Assembly (NCBI GenBank): GCA_016302095.1
Contig: JAEDOE010000099.1
Span: 1-5,529, forward strand
DNA from: Anaerovibrio sp.
Lineage (GTDB): Bacteria; Bacillota; Negativicutes; Selenomonadales; Selenomonadaceae
DNA length: 5,529 bases
Direction of reading: 5' to 3'
The translations under genes and the position numbers were made by a program. Positions 1 through 5,529 of this stretch are shown one piece after another (position 1 is the stretch's first letter; each line of letters opens with the position of its first letter). The notes under the pieces were generated by a model, which made no database searches, was not told the DNA's origin, and saw nothing but the letters and a program-made list of their open reading frames with translations.

Positions 1-173
1 CCATTCAGCTCCACCCGTGCCCAGTCCAGCAATGCACAGAACAAAATCGTGGCAAAGCCCCGCAAAAAGGCCTTGCGAAGGCGTTCCTCCATAGAGTCGG
101 ATGTATAGGTCTGAACCAGCATGGTCAGCATCAGCATACAGGTAATGCTGACTACAGAAGTATGAGCATCCAT
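1..173 (-). CDS. N-terminal part of a multi-pass membrane protein (cut by window edge)
   Basis: Fifty-seven codons are readable from an ATG at 171-173, and the frame stays open to the left edge. The start is supported by AAAAGGA placed 8 nt upstream and by an extended -10 promoter about 35 nt upstream. The visible protein begins MDAHTSVVSITCMLML. It has a hydrophobic segment at about residues 5-23, a charged loop at about 24-35 (TSDSMEERLRK), and a second hydrophobic segment at about 36-50. This looks like the first helices of an integral membrane domain without a cleavable signal peptide. It lies downstream of the aspS terminator in the same orientation and is probably a separate transcription unit. 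The short N-terminus with regular helices resembles membrane sensor regions that precede GGDEF domains in Firmicutes, but no catalytic domain is visible, so the function is left open. That a gene starts here is fairly sure; what it does is not. Confidence 0.7.
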   Translation of the reverse strand, partial: MDAHTSVVSITCMLMLTMLVQTYTSDSMEERLRKAFLRGFATILFCALLDWARVELN

Positions 174-207
174 ATAATCAATCCTTTTAGCAAAATAATT
201 ACATGTG

Positions 208-216
208 ATTATATCA
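208..216 (-). promoter_or_regulatory. Extended -10 promoter of the left-edge membrane protein gene
   Basis: On the minus strand this reads TGATATAAT, a TGn extension joined to a perfect TATAAT. No good -35 hexamer lies 16-18 bp upstream (TAGTGT is the best), which is usual for extended -10 promoters. Transcription would begin near 201, giving a leader of about 28 nt before the ATG at 173. The site lies just past the aspS terminator, so the gene can be transcribed independently of aspS. Confidence 0.55.
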
Positions 217-243
217 TAAATCCTACTTCTACACTATAATTTT

Positions 244-283
244 ACAAAAAATACCCTGCCGGAGAACAAAATTCCAGCAGGGC
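244..283 (-). terminator. Rho-independent terminator after aspS
   Basis: On the minus strand GCCCTGC pairs with GCAGGG (six bp in the outer stem), followed by one mismatch and an inner TGGA/TCCG-type extension (GGA/TCC) around a short A/T-rich loop. The hairpin (254-282) is followed at once by TATTTTTTG (about 245-253), a classic U-tract. It lies 67 nt beyond the aspS stop codon. The plus-strand side has only a weak T stretch (ATTATTTT), so the terminator mainly serves the minus strand. Confidence 0.88.
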
Positions 284-349
284 ATTATTTTACAGCTAAA
301 AACTAAGAATTAATCAGCAAAACAGGAGCAACAGCCTGACAAAGGCAGC

Positions 350-2155
350 TTATTCCTTATCCTCCTTGACCTTCTTCTTTACATGGGTGCGGATGGACAG
401 CTCCTTCAGCTGCTTCTCATCCACCTCGGAAGGTGCCTGGGACATAACATCGGAGGCACTCTGAGTCTTCGGGAAGGCGATAACATCGCGGATGGACTTC
501 CTCTTGGCCATCAGCATAATCAGGCGGTCAAGGCCGAAGGCCAGGCCCCCATGAGGCGGAGCACCGTACTTGAAGGCATCCAGCATGAAGCCGAACTTGC
601 TGTGGGCAGCCTCGGCAGTCAGGCCGATAGCCTCAAATACCTTCTCCTGAATGTCGTTCTGGTAGATACGCAGGGAACCGCCGCCAATCTCCACGCCGTT
701 GAGCACCATATCATAGGCAATAGCCTTGACACGGCCAGGGTCGGAGGTGAGGTACTGCACATCCTCGTCCCGGGGTGCGGTGAACGGATGATGCATAGCC
801 TTCCAGCGCTTGTCCTCCTCGCTGTACTCGAACATCGGGAAGTCAACAACCCACAGGAAGCTGAGCTTGTCAGGGTCAATCAAACCGCGGCGGCGTGCCA
901 TCTCCAGGCGCAGCTCGCCCAGGGCCTGAGCCACAACCAGCGGCTTGTCAGCAATAACCAGCAGCAGGTCACCAGTCTTGGCACCGGTTGCCTCCTTGAT
1001 GTTCTCAAAGGTCTCGTCAGAATAGAATTTCTTGAACGGAGACTTGATGCCTTCCTCAGTGTACTGAATCCATGCCAGCCCCTTGGCACCGTACCCCTGT
1101 ACATACTGTACCAGGCCGTCCAGCTCGCGACGAGGAATGTTGGCATATCCCTCAACATTGATAACCTTTACCTGTCCGCCATTTTCCAGCACGGACTTGA
1201 ACACCTTGAAGTCAGAGCCCTTCACATGCTCGGAAATATCCATCAGCTCCATGCCGAAGCGCAGGTCAGGCTTGTCAGAGCCGTAGCGCTCCATAGCCTC
1301 ATCCCAGGTCATGCGCAGGAACTTCTCAGGGATTTTCCTGTCAAGAGCCTTGTCAAAAATCTCACCCATCATGCCTTCCATCATGGTCAGGATGGTCTCC
1401 TGGTCGATGAAGGACATCTCGATGTCCAGCTGGGTAAACTCCGGCTGGCGGTCAGCGCGCAAATCCTCATCCCGGAAGCAGCGCACAATCTGGAAATACT
1501 TCTCCATGCCGGACAGCATGAGAATCTGCTTGTAAATCTGCGGAGACTGCGGCAGTGCGTAGAACTCGCCAGGATTCAAGCGGCTAGGCACCAAAAAGTC
1601 ACGGGCACCCTCAGGAGTGGACTTGCAGAGCATAGGAGTCTCAATCTCCAAAAAGCCGTTCCTGTCAAAGTAATCACGCATAATCTTGGTAACGCGATGG
1701 CGCAGCATGAGATTCTTCTGCATCTCAGGGCGGCGCAAATCAAGATAGCGGTACTTCAGGCGCAGCATCTCATCCACCTCAATGCCATCCTGAATGTAGA
1801 ATGGAGGCGTCTTTGCCTTGTTGAGGATGCGCAGCTCCTCTACTACCACCTCAATCATGCCGGTAGCCATGTTAGGATTTACGGTTTCCTCGGAACGGGC
1901 ACGCACGCTGCCGCGGACAGCCACCACGAACTCGTTGCGGATAGTCTCAGCCTTGTGGAATGCCTCCTCGCCAATAGCCGCCTCGTCAATAACCACCTGC
2001 ACCAGGCCGGAACGGTCACGCAAATCAACAAAAATCAGTCCGCCATGGTCACGGCGGCGGGAAACCCAGCCACAAAGGACAACCTCACTGCCCACGCTGT
2101 CAGCACGCAGCTCACCGCAGTGATGGGAACGCTTCAAACCTTCTAAAGTATCCAT
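350..2155 (-). CDS. aspS: Aspartyl-tRNA synthetase, bacterial type
   Basis: This cytoplasmic class IIb synthetase charges tRNA-Asp with aspartate using ATP. At 601 residues it matches the usual bacterial length. Domains in order: N-terminal OB-fold anticodon-binding domain (about 15-115, with the CGWVSRRRDHGG signature); catalytic core from about 120, including motif 2 FRDEDLRADRQPEF (227-240); the inserted bacterial GAD domain (about 290-425); then the rest of the core with GGGSLRIY (491-498) and motif 3 GLAFGLDRL (537-545). The tail is lysine-rich. The ATG at 2153-2155 is supported by GAGGTG 10 nt upstream and by the family's usual N-terminus. His37, in RRRDHGG, is the residue type linked to non-discriminating AspRS, which also charges tRNA-Asn for GatCAB. 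The second position discussed in that work appears to be Glu90 rather than Gly, so tRNA specificity is undecided. The gene follows hisS, has its own promoter, and ends at the terminator at 244-283. Confidence 0.98.
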   Translation of the reverse strand: MDTLEGLKRSHHCGELRADSVGSEVVLCGWVSRRRDHGGLIFVDLRDRSGLVQVVIDEAAIGEEAFHKAETIRNEFVVAVRGSVRARSEETVNPNMATGMIEVVVEELRILNKAKTPPFYIQDGIEVDEMLRLKYRYLDLRRPEMQKNLMLRHRVTKIMRDYFDRNGFLEIETPMLCKSTPEGARDFLVPSRLNPGEFYALPQSPQIYKQILMLSGMEKYFQIVRCFRDEDLRADRQPEFTQLDIEMSFIDQETILTMMEGMMGEIFDKALDRKIPEKFLRMTWDEAMERYGSDKPDLRFGMELMDISEHVKGSDFKVFKSVLENGGQVKVINVEGYANIPRRELDGLVQYVQGYGAKGLAWIQYTEEGIKSPFKKFYSDETFENIKEATGAKTGDLLLVIADKPLVVAQALGELRLEMARRRGLIDPDKLSFLWVVDFPMFEYSEEDKRWKAMHHPFTAPRDEDVQYLTSDPGRVKAIAYDMVLNGVEIGGGSLRIYQNDIQEKVFEAIGLTAEAAHSKFGFMLDAFKYGAPPHGGLAFGLDRLIMLMAKRKSIRDVIAFPKTQSASDVMSQAPSEVDEKQLKELSIRTHVKKKVKEDKE

Positions 2156-2180
2156 CTAAACCTTTCACCTCATAAGCTCT

Positions 2181-2198
2181 AATTATCATTCAATAATT
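2181..2198. repeat. AT-rich inverted repeat in the aspS leader
   Basis: AATTAT and ATAATT are perfect inverted arms around a 6-nt spacer. They overlap a second palindrome, TCAATAATTGA, at 2190-2200. Both lie between the predicted aspS transcription start (near 2212) and its ribosome binding site (2166-2171). An all-A/T stem is weak as RNA, so a protein-binding site is as likely as a hairpin, and in AT-rich intergenic DNA chance is also possible. It does not match a Fur box well. Confidence 0.25.
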
Positions 2199-2219
2199 GA
2201 TATTTTTTTCGCAACCATC

Positions 2220-2248
2220 ATTATAACAAACTCACCAAAAGCTGACAA
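2220..2248 (-). promoter_or_regulatory. Sigma-A promoter of aspS
   Basis: The minus strand carries TTGTCA (2243-2248, five of six to consensus), a 17-bp spacer, and a perfect TATAAT (2220-2225). The expected start is near 2212, giving a leader of about 57 nt before the aspS ATG. That is far too short for a T-box. Its position 18 nt after the hisS stop codon means aspS can be expressed independently of hisS, although no terminator separates the two, so readthrough from hisS is also likely. Confidence 0.85.
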
Positions 2249-2250
2249 TG

Positions 2251-2262
2251 ATTTTGCAAAAT
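2251..2262. promoter_or_regulatory. 12-bp perfect palindrome abutting the aspS -35 box
   Basis: ATTTTGCAAAAT is a perfect palindrome that ends 2 bp upstream of the aspS -35 hexamer and begins 2 bp after the hisS stop codon. The location suits an operator for a dimeric regulator or an UP-like A/T element. No U-tract follows, so it is not a terminator. No known operator is recognised, and chance cannot be excluded. Confidence 0.3.
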
Positions 2263-2264
2263 GT

Positions 2265-3518
2265 TTATGCCTTAATTTTCTCAATTACTTCAGCAAGGGC
2301 TACCTTTTCCTGCTGGCTGTCAGACATACTGCGGAGCATGACAGCACCCTCGGCAATTTCATCATCCCCCAGGATAAGTGCATAGCGGGCCCCCAGCTTG
2401 TTGGCCTGCTTCATCTGGGCCTTCATGCTGCGACCGGCAAAATCCATGGCCGCAGAAAGGCCAGCCCTGCGCAGCTGATTGAGCAGCTTGAAGCCCTCGG
2501 ACTGAGCAGCCTCACCCAGTGCCACCACATAGGCATCCACGCTGCGGTTCTTCTCCGGCAGCAGATTCTGGCTCTCCAATGCCAAAAGGAGACGCTCAAG
2601 GCCGGTAGCAAAGCCTACAGCCGGGGTAGGATTGCCCCCCATCTCCTCGATCAGCCCATCGTAGCGGCCGCCCCCGGCTACGGCACTCTGTGCCCCCAGC
2701 GGCGGATACTTGATTTCAAAGGCGGTCTTGGTATAATAATCCAGGCCACGCACAAGGCGAGGATCATGCTGGAAGCTGATGCCGGCATTGGCGAGGTGCT
2801 CCTTGAGCCTTGCAAAATGGTCACTGCACTCATCGCAGAGGCAGTCGGTAATCTTCGGCGCATCAGCCATGTATGGCTTGTCGCTGTCCTTCTTGCAGTC
2901 CAGAATCCGCAAAGGGCTGCGGTCAAAACGGCTGCGGCAGTCCTCGCACAGATCATCCAGCTTGTCCCGGAAGAAATCCTGCAGCATGGTGCGATACTTG
3001 CTGCGGCACTTCGGGCAGCCCACGGAATTGATGGACAGCTCCAGATCCTTCAGCCCCAGGCCTTCCAAAAGGCTCATGGCAAGCAGGATCACCTCTGCAT
3101 CCACAGCTGGATTTGCCTCCCCCAGTGCCTCCACCCCGAACTGGTGGAACTCACGCATACGCCCTGCCTGCGGACGGTCATAGCGGAACATGGAACCGAT
3201 ATAAAACAGCTTTACCAGATTGGACTCCGCATAAAGCTTGTTCTGCAAATAAGCCCGCACAGCAGATGCCGTATTCTCAGGCCGCAGGGTAATGCTCCTG
3301 TCCCCCCGGTCGGTAAAGGTGTACATTTCCTTGTCCACCACGTCGGTTCCCTCACCGATGCCCCGCTGGAAAAGCTCCGTATGCTCAAAAATCGGGGTCC
3401 TGATTTCGCTGTAGCCAAAGCGGCGGCACAGCTCACGGATTTCCCCCTCCACATAATTCCAATCGCCTACTGAGTCAGGCAGTATATCCTTCGTTCCACG
3501 AGGTGCATTTGTCAACAT
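2265..3518 (-). CDS. hisS: Histidyl-tRNA synthetase
   Basis: This cytoplasmic class IIa synthetase charges tRNA-His with histidine using ATP. Its 417 residues match the usual bacterial length. The N-terminal APRGTKDILP is typical of the family. Motif 2 with the ATP-binding arginine is FRYDRPQAGRMREFHQFG (111-128). The histidine-binding loops are LVRGLDYYT (255-263) and AGGGRYDGL (281-289). Motif 3 is VGFATGLERL (301-310), followed by the anticodon-binding domain from about 325. The insertion between catalytic halves (about 165-235) holds eight cysteines: CPKC 168/171, CEDC 191/194, C208, and CLCDEC 226/228/231. The ATG at 3516-3518 has AGGAGG 10 nt upstream (3529-3534). A TTG at codon 2 is a less likely start. 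It lies 121 nt after hemZ and 109 nt before aspS in the same orientation. No convincing promoter or T-box was found just upstream, so transcription from hemZ is likely. Confidence 0.98.
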   Translation of the reverse strand: MLTNAPRGTKDILPDSVGDWNYVEGEIRELCRRFGYSEIRTPIFEHTELFQRGIGEGTDVVDKEMYTFTDRGDRSITLRPENTASAVRAYLQNKLYAESNLVKLFYIGSMFRYDRPQAGRMREFHQFGVEALGEANPAVDAEVILLAMSLLEGLGLKDLELSINSVGCPKCRSKYRTMLQDFFRDKLDDLCEDCRSRFDRSPLRILDCKKDSDKPYMADAPKITDCLCDECSDHFARLKEHLANAGISFQHDPRLVRGLDYYTKTAFEIKYPPLGAQSAVAGGGRYDGLIEEMGGNPTPAVGFATGLERLLLALESQNLLPEKNRSVDAYVVALGEAAQSEGFKLLNQLRRAGLSAAMDFAGRSMKAQMKQANKLGARYALILGDDEIAEGAVMLRSMSDSQQEKVALAEVIEKIKA

Positions 3519-3563
3519 TCCTCTTTATCCTCCTGTATGTCAAAATTACAATTAATCGCTATA

Positions 3564-3598
3564 TTTATGGCTGCGGCTTACCCTAGATTTCTTCCGGC
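3564..3598. repeat. Degenerate direct copy of the hemZ 3' end
   Basis: This 35-bp stretch matches 3639-3673, the last codons of hemZ, at 30 of 35 positions, and the 16 bp at 3564-3579 are identical. The offset is exactly 75 nt, so it stays in the hemZ reading frame. Read on the minus strand it would encode PEEI, a stop (TAG), then GKPQP and TAA, where hemZ has LEEIYGKPQP and TAA. It has no start codon or ribosome binding site of its own. It looks like a decayed duplication. Confidence 0.8.
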
Positions 3599-3622
3599 TC
3601 CCTCAACAGGTATGCTGAGGAA
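3599..3622 (-). other. Hairpin in the hemZ-hisS intergenic RNA
   Basis: On the minus-strand transcript UUCCUCAGCA pairs with UGUUGAGGGA around a UACC loop, giving 10 bp that include G-U pairs. The plus-strand copy would have A-C mismatches at those positions, so the structure favours minus-strand RNA. No U-tract follows, so it is not an intrinsic terminator. It lies directly upstream of the repeat copy and about 80 nt before the hisS start, where it could affect mRNA processing or stability between hemZ and hisS. Confidence 0.5.
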
Positions 3623-3638
3623 ATGCCTTCTAAGAAGC

Positions 3639-3673
3639 TTTATGGCTGCGGCTTGCCGTAAATTTCCTCCAGC
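3639..3673. repeat. hemZ 3' end: source copy of the direct repeat
   Basis: These bases encode the last ten residues of HemZ, LEEIYGKPQP, with the TAA stop. They match 3564-3598 with five substitutions. This copy is within the intact gene, so it is taken as the original and the downstream one as the derivative. Confidence 0.8.
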
Positions 3674-5232
3674 AATGCCCTGCGCTTTTCAATATATATG
3701 TCAATATCCCGTTCATAGGTCACCAAATCCTTAGCATTAAAGACGGATTTCAGCCGGTTCTCCCGAAAATCCACCACCTTGGTAGTGGCAGCACCGCCAA
3801 TACCAAGAATTGTCTGCTGTTCCTCCATAATCTGGATATTGTACATGCTCTCCGCCCCGGCACGGCTGCAGCCCACGTTTTCCATCTGGCCGCTCATATA
3901 GCCCTGACGGTAGAGATAGTATGGCTTCAGCCCGGCCTTCGTCACATAATCCATGGCCACCGCAAACATCTCCCGGCAGGCAGCATCATCCGGCAGCTCA
4001 TAATCTGCCAAATTCATTTTCAGCCTTGAGCCCCGCTTCAATGCCAAAGAATGGAGGGTTATATCATCAGGCGCCAGGGCAATGATTTGCTCCATAGTAT
4101 CCCTGACATCCTCTACCCCTTCTCCCGGCAGCCCGATAATCAAATCCATGTTGATTTCCGGAATCCCAGCCCGGCGGAGATTGTGGAACATCTCAGCTAC
4201 CGCCTCCACCGTATGGTTTCTGCCAATACGCTTCAGGGTACGCTGCTGCATGGTCTGAGGATTGCAGCTGACACGGGTGACACCGCACTCCATCATAGCA
4301 GCCAGCTTCGCCTCGGACATGCTGTCAGGCCGCCCGGCCTCCACCGTGAATTCCACCGTATGCTCGCCACAGAAGCTATCCCTTACCAGATGGAGCATAT
4401 CAGCAAAATAAGCATCCGGCAGGCTGGTAGGTGTACCGCCCCCCACATAGACGGACTGTACCTTGAAGCCGTATTCCTGCACCAGCTCTCCTGCTGCCAG
4501 CAAATCCTTGCGGAAGGATGCCATAAAACGCTCAATGCCCTTCTGCCCCGGCAGAATATGGGCAGGAAATGAGCAATACAGGCATCTTGTCAGGCAGAAG
4601 GGTATGCCCACATAGATACTGACGGTTTTCCTGTCCGTCCTTGCCAAAAAAGGACGCTGGCGGATTGCCATATCCGTAATGGTAACTGCCTTCTCATCAC
4701 TGGCAGCATAATCCCCCTTCAGCCTGGTCACCACCTCATCACGGCTCAAGCCGTCATTCAGCAGGCGGTGGACAATCTTCGTCGGGCGCACCCCATGGAG
4801 AATGCCCCAGGGAGCCTCAGGAAAGCCAAACTCCTGCCGCAGGAGATGATACAGATTCAGCTTTATCAGACGATGCTTGCCTGCCTCAAAACGCTCATTG
4901 CCCCTGCCCGTATCAGTACGCTCCATGCTATGGCTGCTGCCATCCGCAGCCACATAATGCACCACAGTCCGTACCACCGGCAGCTCTCCCGGACGCTCCG
5001 TCAGGGGAGAAGTGGTCTCTCCCGGCACGCTCTCCGTAAAATTCTCTATTTTCAGCTCCAAAAGGTCATAAGCAGCACTATTTATCAGCTCCGCCTGCTT
5101 CTCAGGACTCTTTCTATAGGGCAGCTTTTCCACCGGCACAGGCAACTCCATCTTAAAGAGGTTCAGCACCTCCCGCACCACCTTGCATACCACCTGATGC
5201 TGGCTGTTGAGCAAAAATTCCTTAATTCGCAA
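3640..5232 (-). CDS. hemZ: Radical SAM coproporphyrinogen III dehydrogenase family protein HemZ
   Basis: HemZ is an oxygen-independent coproporphyrinogen dehydrogenase-type radical SAM enzyme, assigned to the conversion of coproporphyrinogen III to protoporphyrinogen IX in heme synthesis; direct proof for the HemZ branch is limited. From the chosen start it has 530 residues, about usual for HemZ. Visible motifs are HGVRPTKIVHRLL (HemZ-specific N-terminal region, about 146-158), the 4Fe-4S/SAM cluster motif C-x3-C-x2-C in PFCLTRCLYCSF (Cys213, 217, 220), the SAM-binding GGGTPTS (264-270), IIGLPGEG (365-372), and the HemZ C-terminal signatures YYLYRQGYMSGQMENVG (438-454) and NIQIMEEQQTILGIGG. 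The TTG at 5230-5232 is preferred because the family needs the N-terminal strand it retains. It overlaps fur by 11 nt, and AGGAG lies 13 nt upstream. Alternatives are TTG 5212-5214 (AAGGA 4 nt upstream) or TTG 5260-5262. The function as HemZ is much surer than the start. Confidence 0.93.
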   Translation of the reverse strand: MRIKEFLLNSQHQVVCKVVREVLNLFKMELPVPVEKLPYRKSPEKQAELINSAAYDLLELKIENFTESVPGETTSPLTERPGELPVVRTVVHYVAADGSSHSMERTDTGRGNERFEAGKHRLIKLNLYHLLRQEFGFPEAPWGILHGVRPTKIVHRLLNDGLSRDEVVTRLKGDYAASDEKAVTITDMAIRQRPFLARTDRKTVSIYVGIPFCLTRCLYCSFPAHILPGQKGIERFMASFRKDLLAAGELVQEYGFKVQSVYVGGGTPTSLPDAYFADMLHLVRDSFCGEHTVEFTVEAGRPDSMSEAKLAAMMECGVTRVSCNPQTMQQRTLKRIGRNHTVEAVAEMFHNLRRAGIPEINMDLIIGLPGEGVEDVRDTMEQIIALAPDDITLHSLALKRGSRLKMNLADYELPDDAACREMFAVAMDYVTKAGLKPYYLYRQGYMSGQMENVGCSRAGAESMYNIQIMEEQQTILGIGGAATTKVVDFRENRLKSVFNAKDLVTYERDIDIYIEKRRALLEEIYGKPQP

Positions 5233-5529
5233 TTTCTTTACGGCACTCCTCACACAGCCCAAAGAACTTCACCTGATGGTCGGTTACCTTGAAGCCGCAC
5301 TTCTTCATAATATCTGCTTCCAAATCATCCAGCATATCCTCGGAAAACTCAATCACCTTCTTGCAGTTTGTGCAAATCATGTGATGATGCTGATGGGAAT
5401 TTGGCTCCGTCAGGTTCAGCTCATAGCGGGAGCAGCCATCACCAAAATCAATCTTCTGCAGGATGCCTATCTCCTTGCTGCACAAAAGCTCCAGTGCCCT
5501 GTATACAGTAGCCAGGCCTATATCAGCAG
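5222..5529 (-). CDS. fur: Fur family metalloregulator, C-terminal 101 residues (cut by window edge)
   Basis: This is a cytoplasmic, metal-dependent DNA-binding repressor that most likely senses ferrous iron. The visible part opens in the DNA recognition helix (ADIGLATVYRALELL). Next come the wing strand (ILQKIDFGDGCSRYEL), the histidine-rich metal site (HQHHHMICTNC, visible residues 45-55), and the C-terminal dimerisation domain ending HQVKFFGLCEEC. CTNC and CEEC (visible Cys 52/55 and 92/95) form the usual structural zinc site. The IGLATVYRxLELL helix and the FGDGxSRYEL strand resemble Fur more than PerR (usually VSTVYNNL) or Zur. This is a judgement from motifs, and PerR or Zur activity cannot be excluded. 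The open frame extends past the right edge, so the start, promoter and N-terminal helices are not visible. The stop at 5222-5224 lies inside the hemZ start region. Confidence 0.93.
   Translation of the reverse strand, partial: ADIGLATVYRALELLCSKEIGILQKIDFGDGCSRYELNLTEPNSHQHHHMICTNCKKVIEFSEDMLDDLEADIMKKCGFKVTDHQVKFFGLCEECRKEIAN
5246..5250 (-). promoter_or_regulatory. Putative hemZ ribosome binding site inside fur
   Basis: The minus strand reads AGGAG within the last codons of fur, 13 nt before the TTG at 5230-5232. The spacing is long, so support is moderate. A second candidate, AAGGA (5219-5223), overlaps the fur stop codon and would serve the TTG at 5212-5214 with a short 4-nt spacer. Either way ribosomes finishing fur would reach the hemZ start, which suggests translational coupling. 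Confidence 0.35.

Noticed and set aside
318..350. Short inverted repeats just after the aspS stop (GCCT/AGGC and CAGG/CCTG)
   Set aside because: The stems are only 4 bp and lack a proper U-tract; the strong terminator at 244-283 accounts for termination.
383..2146. A 587-codon open frame on the plus strand opposite aspS
   Set aside because: It lies entirely antisense to a conserved synthetase gene, has no recognisable domain, and is explained by the codon bias of aspS. No promoter or ribosome binding site supports it.
2181..2210. Plus-strand inverted repeat followed by a run of seven T residues
   Set aside because: The stem is all A/T and would be very weak, and no plus-strand gene ends here.
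2766..3473. A 235-codon plus-strand open frame opposite hisS
   Set aside because: It is antisense to hisS, shows no family motif, and has the composition of a complementary-strand shadow.
3513..3550. TTGACA hexamers near the hisS start
   Set aside because: They overlap the start codon or lie directly at the ribosome binding site, with no -10 box at a workable distance before the gene.
3570..3590. T-box-like AGGGT...CCGC on the minus strand upstream of hisS
   Set aside because: It partly resembles the T-box core AGGGTGGNACCGCG, but the internal bases do not fit, the leader is only 121 nt, no terminator follows, and the match is explained by the copy of the hemZ 3' end.
4051..4572. Plus-strand open frames opposite hemZ, this one of 173 codons and another at 4768-5292
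   Set aside because: Both are antisense to HemZ motifs, the second running across the hemZ-fur junction, and neither has a motif or a ribosome binding site.

Overview
The window holds five minus-strand genes, so transcription runs from right to left. In that order they are the 3' part of a Fur-type metalloregulator gene (cut by the right edge), hemZ (radical SAM coproporphyrinogen dehydrogenase family), hisS (histidyl-tRNA synthetase), aspS (aspartyl-tRNA synthetase), and the first 57 codons of a membrane protein gene (cut by the left edge). No RNA gene, CRISPR array, insertion sequence or prophage gene was seen.

The hemZ-hisS-aspS order is a familiar arrangement in Firmicutes-type genomes. 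The HemZ hallmark motifs, the cysteine-rich HisRS insertion, strong AGGAGG/GAGGTG ribosome binding sites, moderately GC-rich coding DNA and AT-rich intergenic DNA fit an anaerobic Negativicute, perhaps of the Selenomonas/Mitsuokella/Anaerovibrio kind. That placement is inference from protein style and gene order, not from a database match.

Right part (3640-5529): the fur stop codon lies inside the start region of hemZ, so an iron-responsive regulator and an Fe-S/porphyrin enzyme appear to be translationally coupled. Centre (2265-3642): a 121-nt gap separates hemZ from hisS. It contains an imperfect direct copy (30 of 35 bases) of the last codons of hemZ, exactly 75 nt downstream of the original, and a 10-bp RNA hairpin lies next to the copy. 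Left part (1-2264): aspS has its own near-consensus sigma-A promoter in the 109-nt gap after hisS, with a 12-bp palindrome just upstream of the -35 box. It ends at a clear intrinsic terminator. The next gene then starts from a separate extended -10 promoter.

The two synthetases supply His-tRNA and Asp-tRNA for protein synthesis. Neither leader contains a T-box, although T-boxes are common upstream of hisS/aspS in related bacteria. This is mainly an ordinary housekeeping region. The most unusual item is the decayed duplication of the hemZ 3' end; a new biological system was not found.
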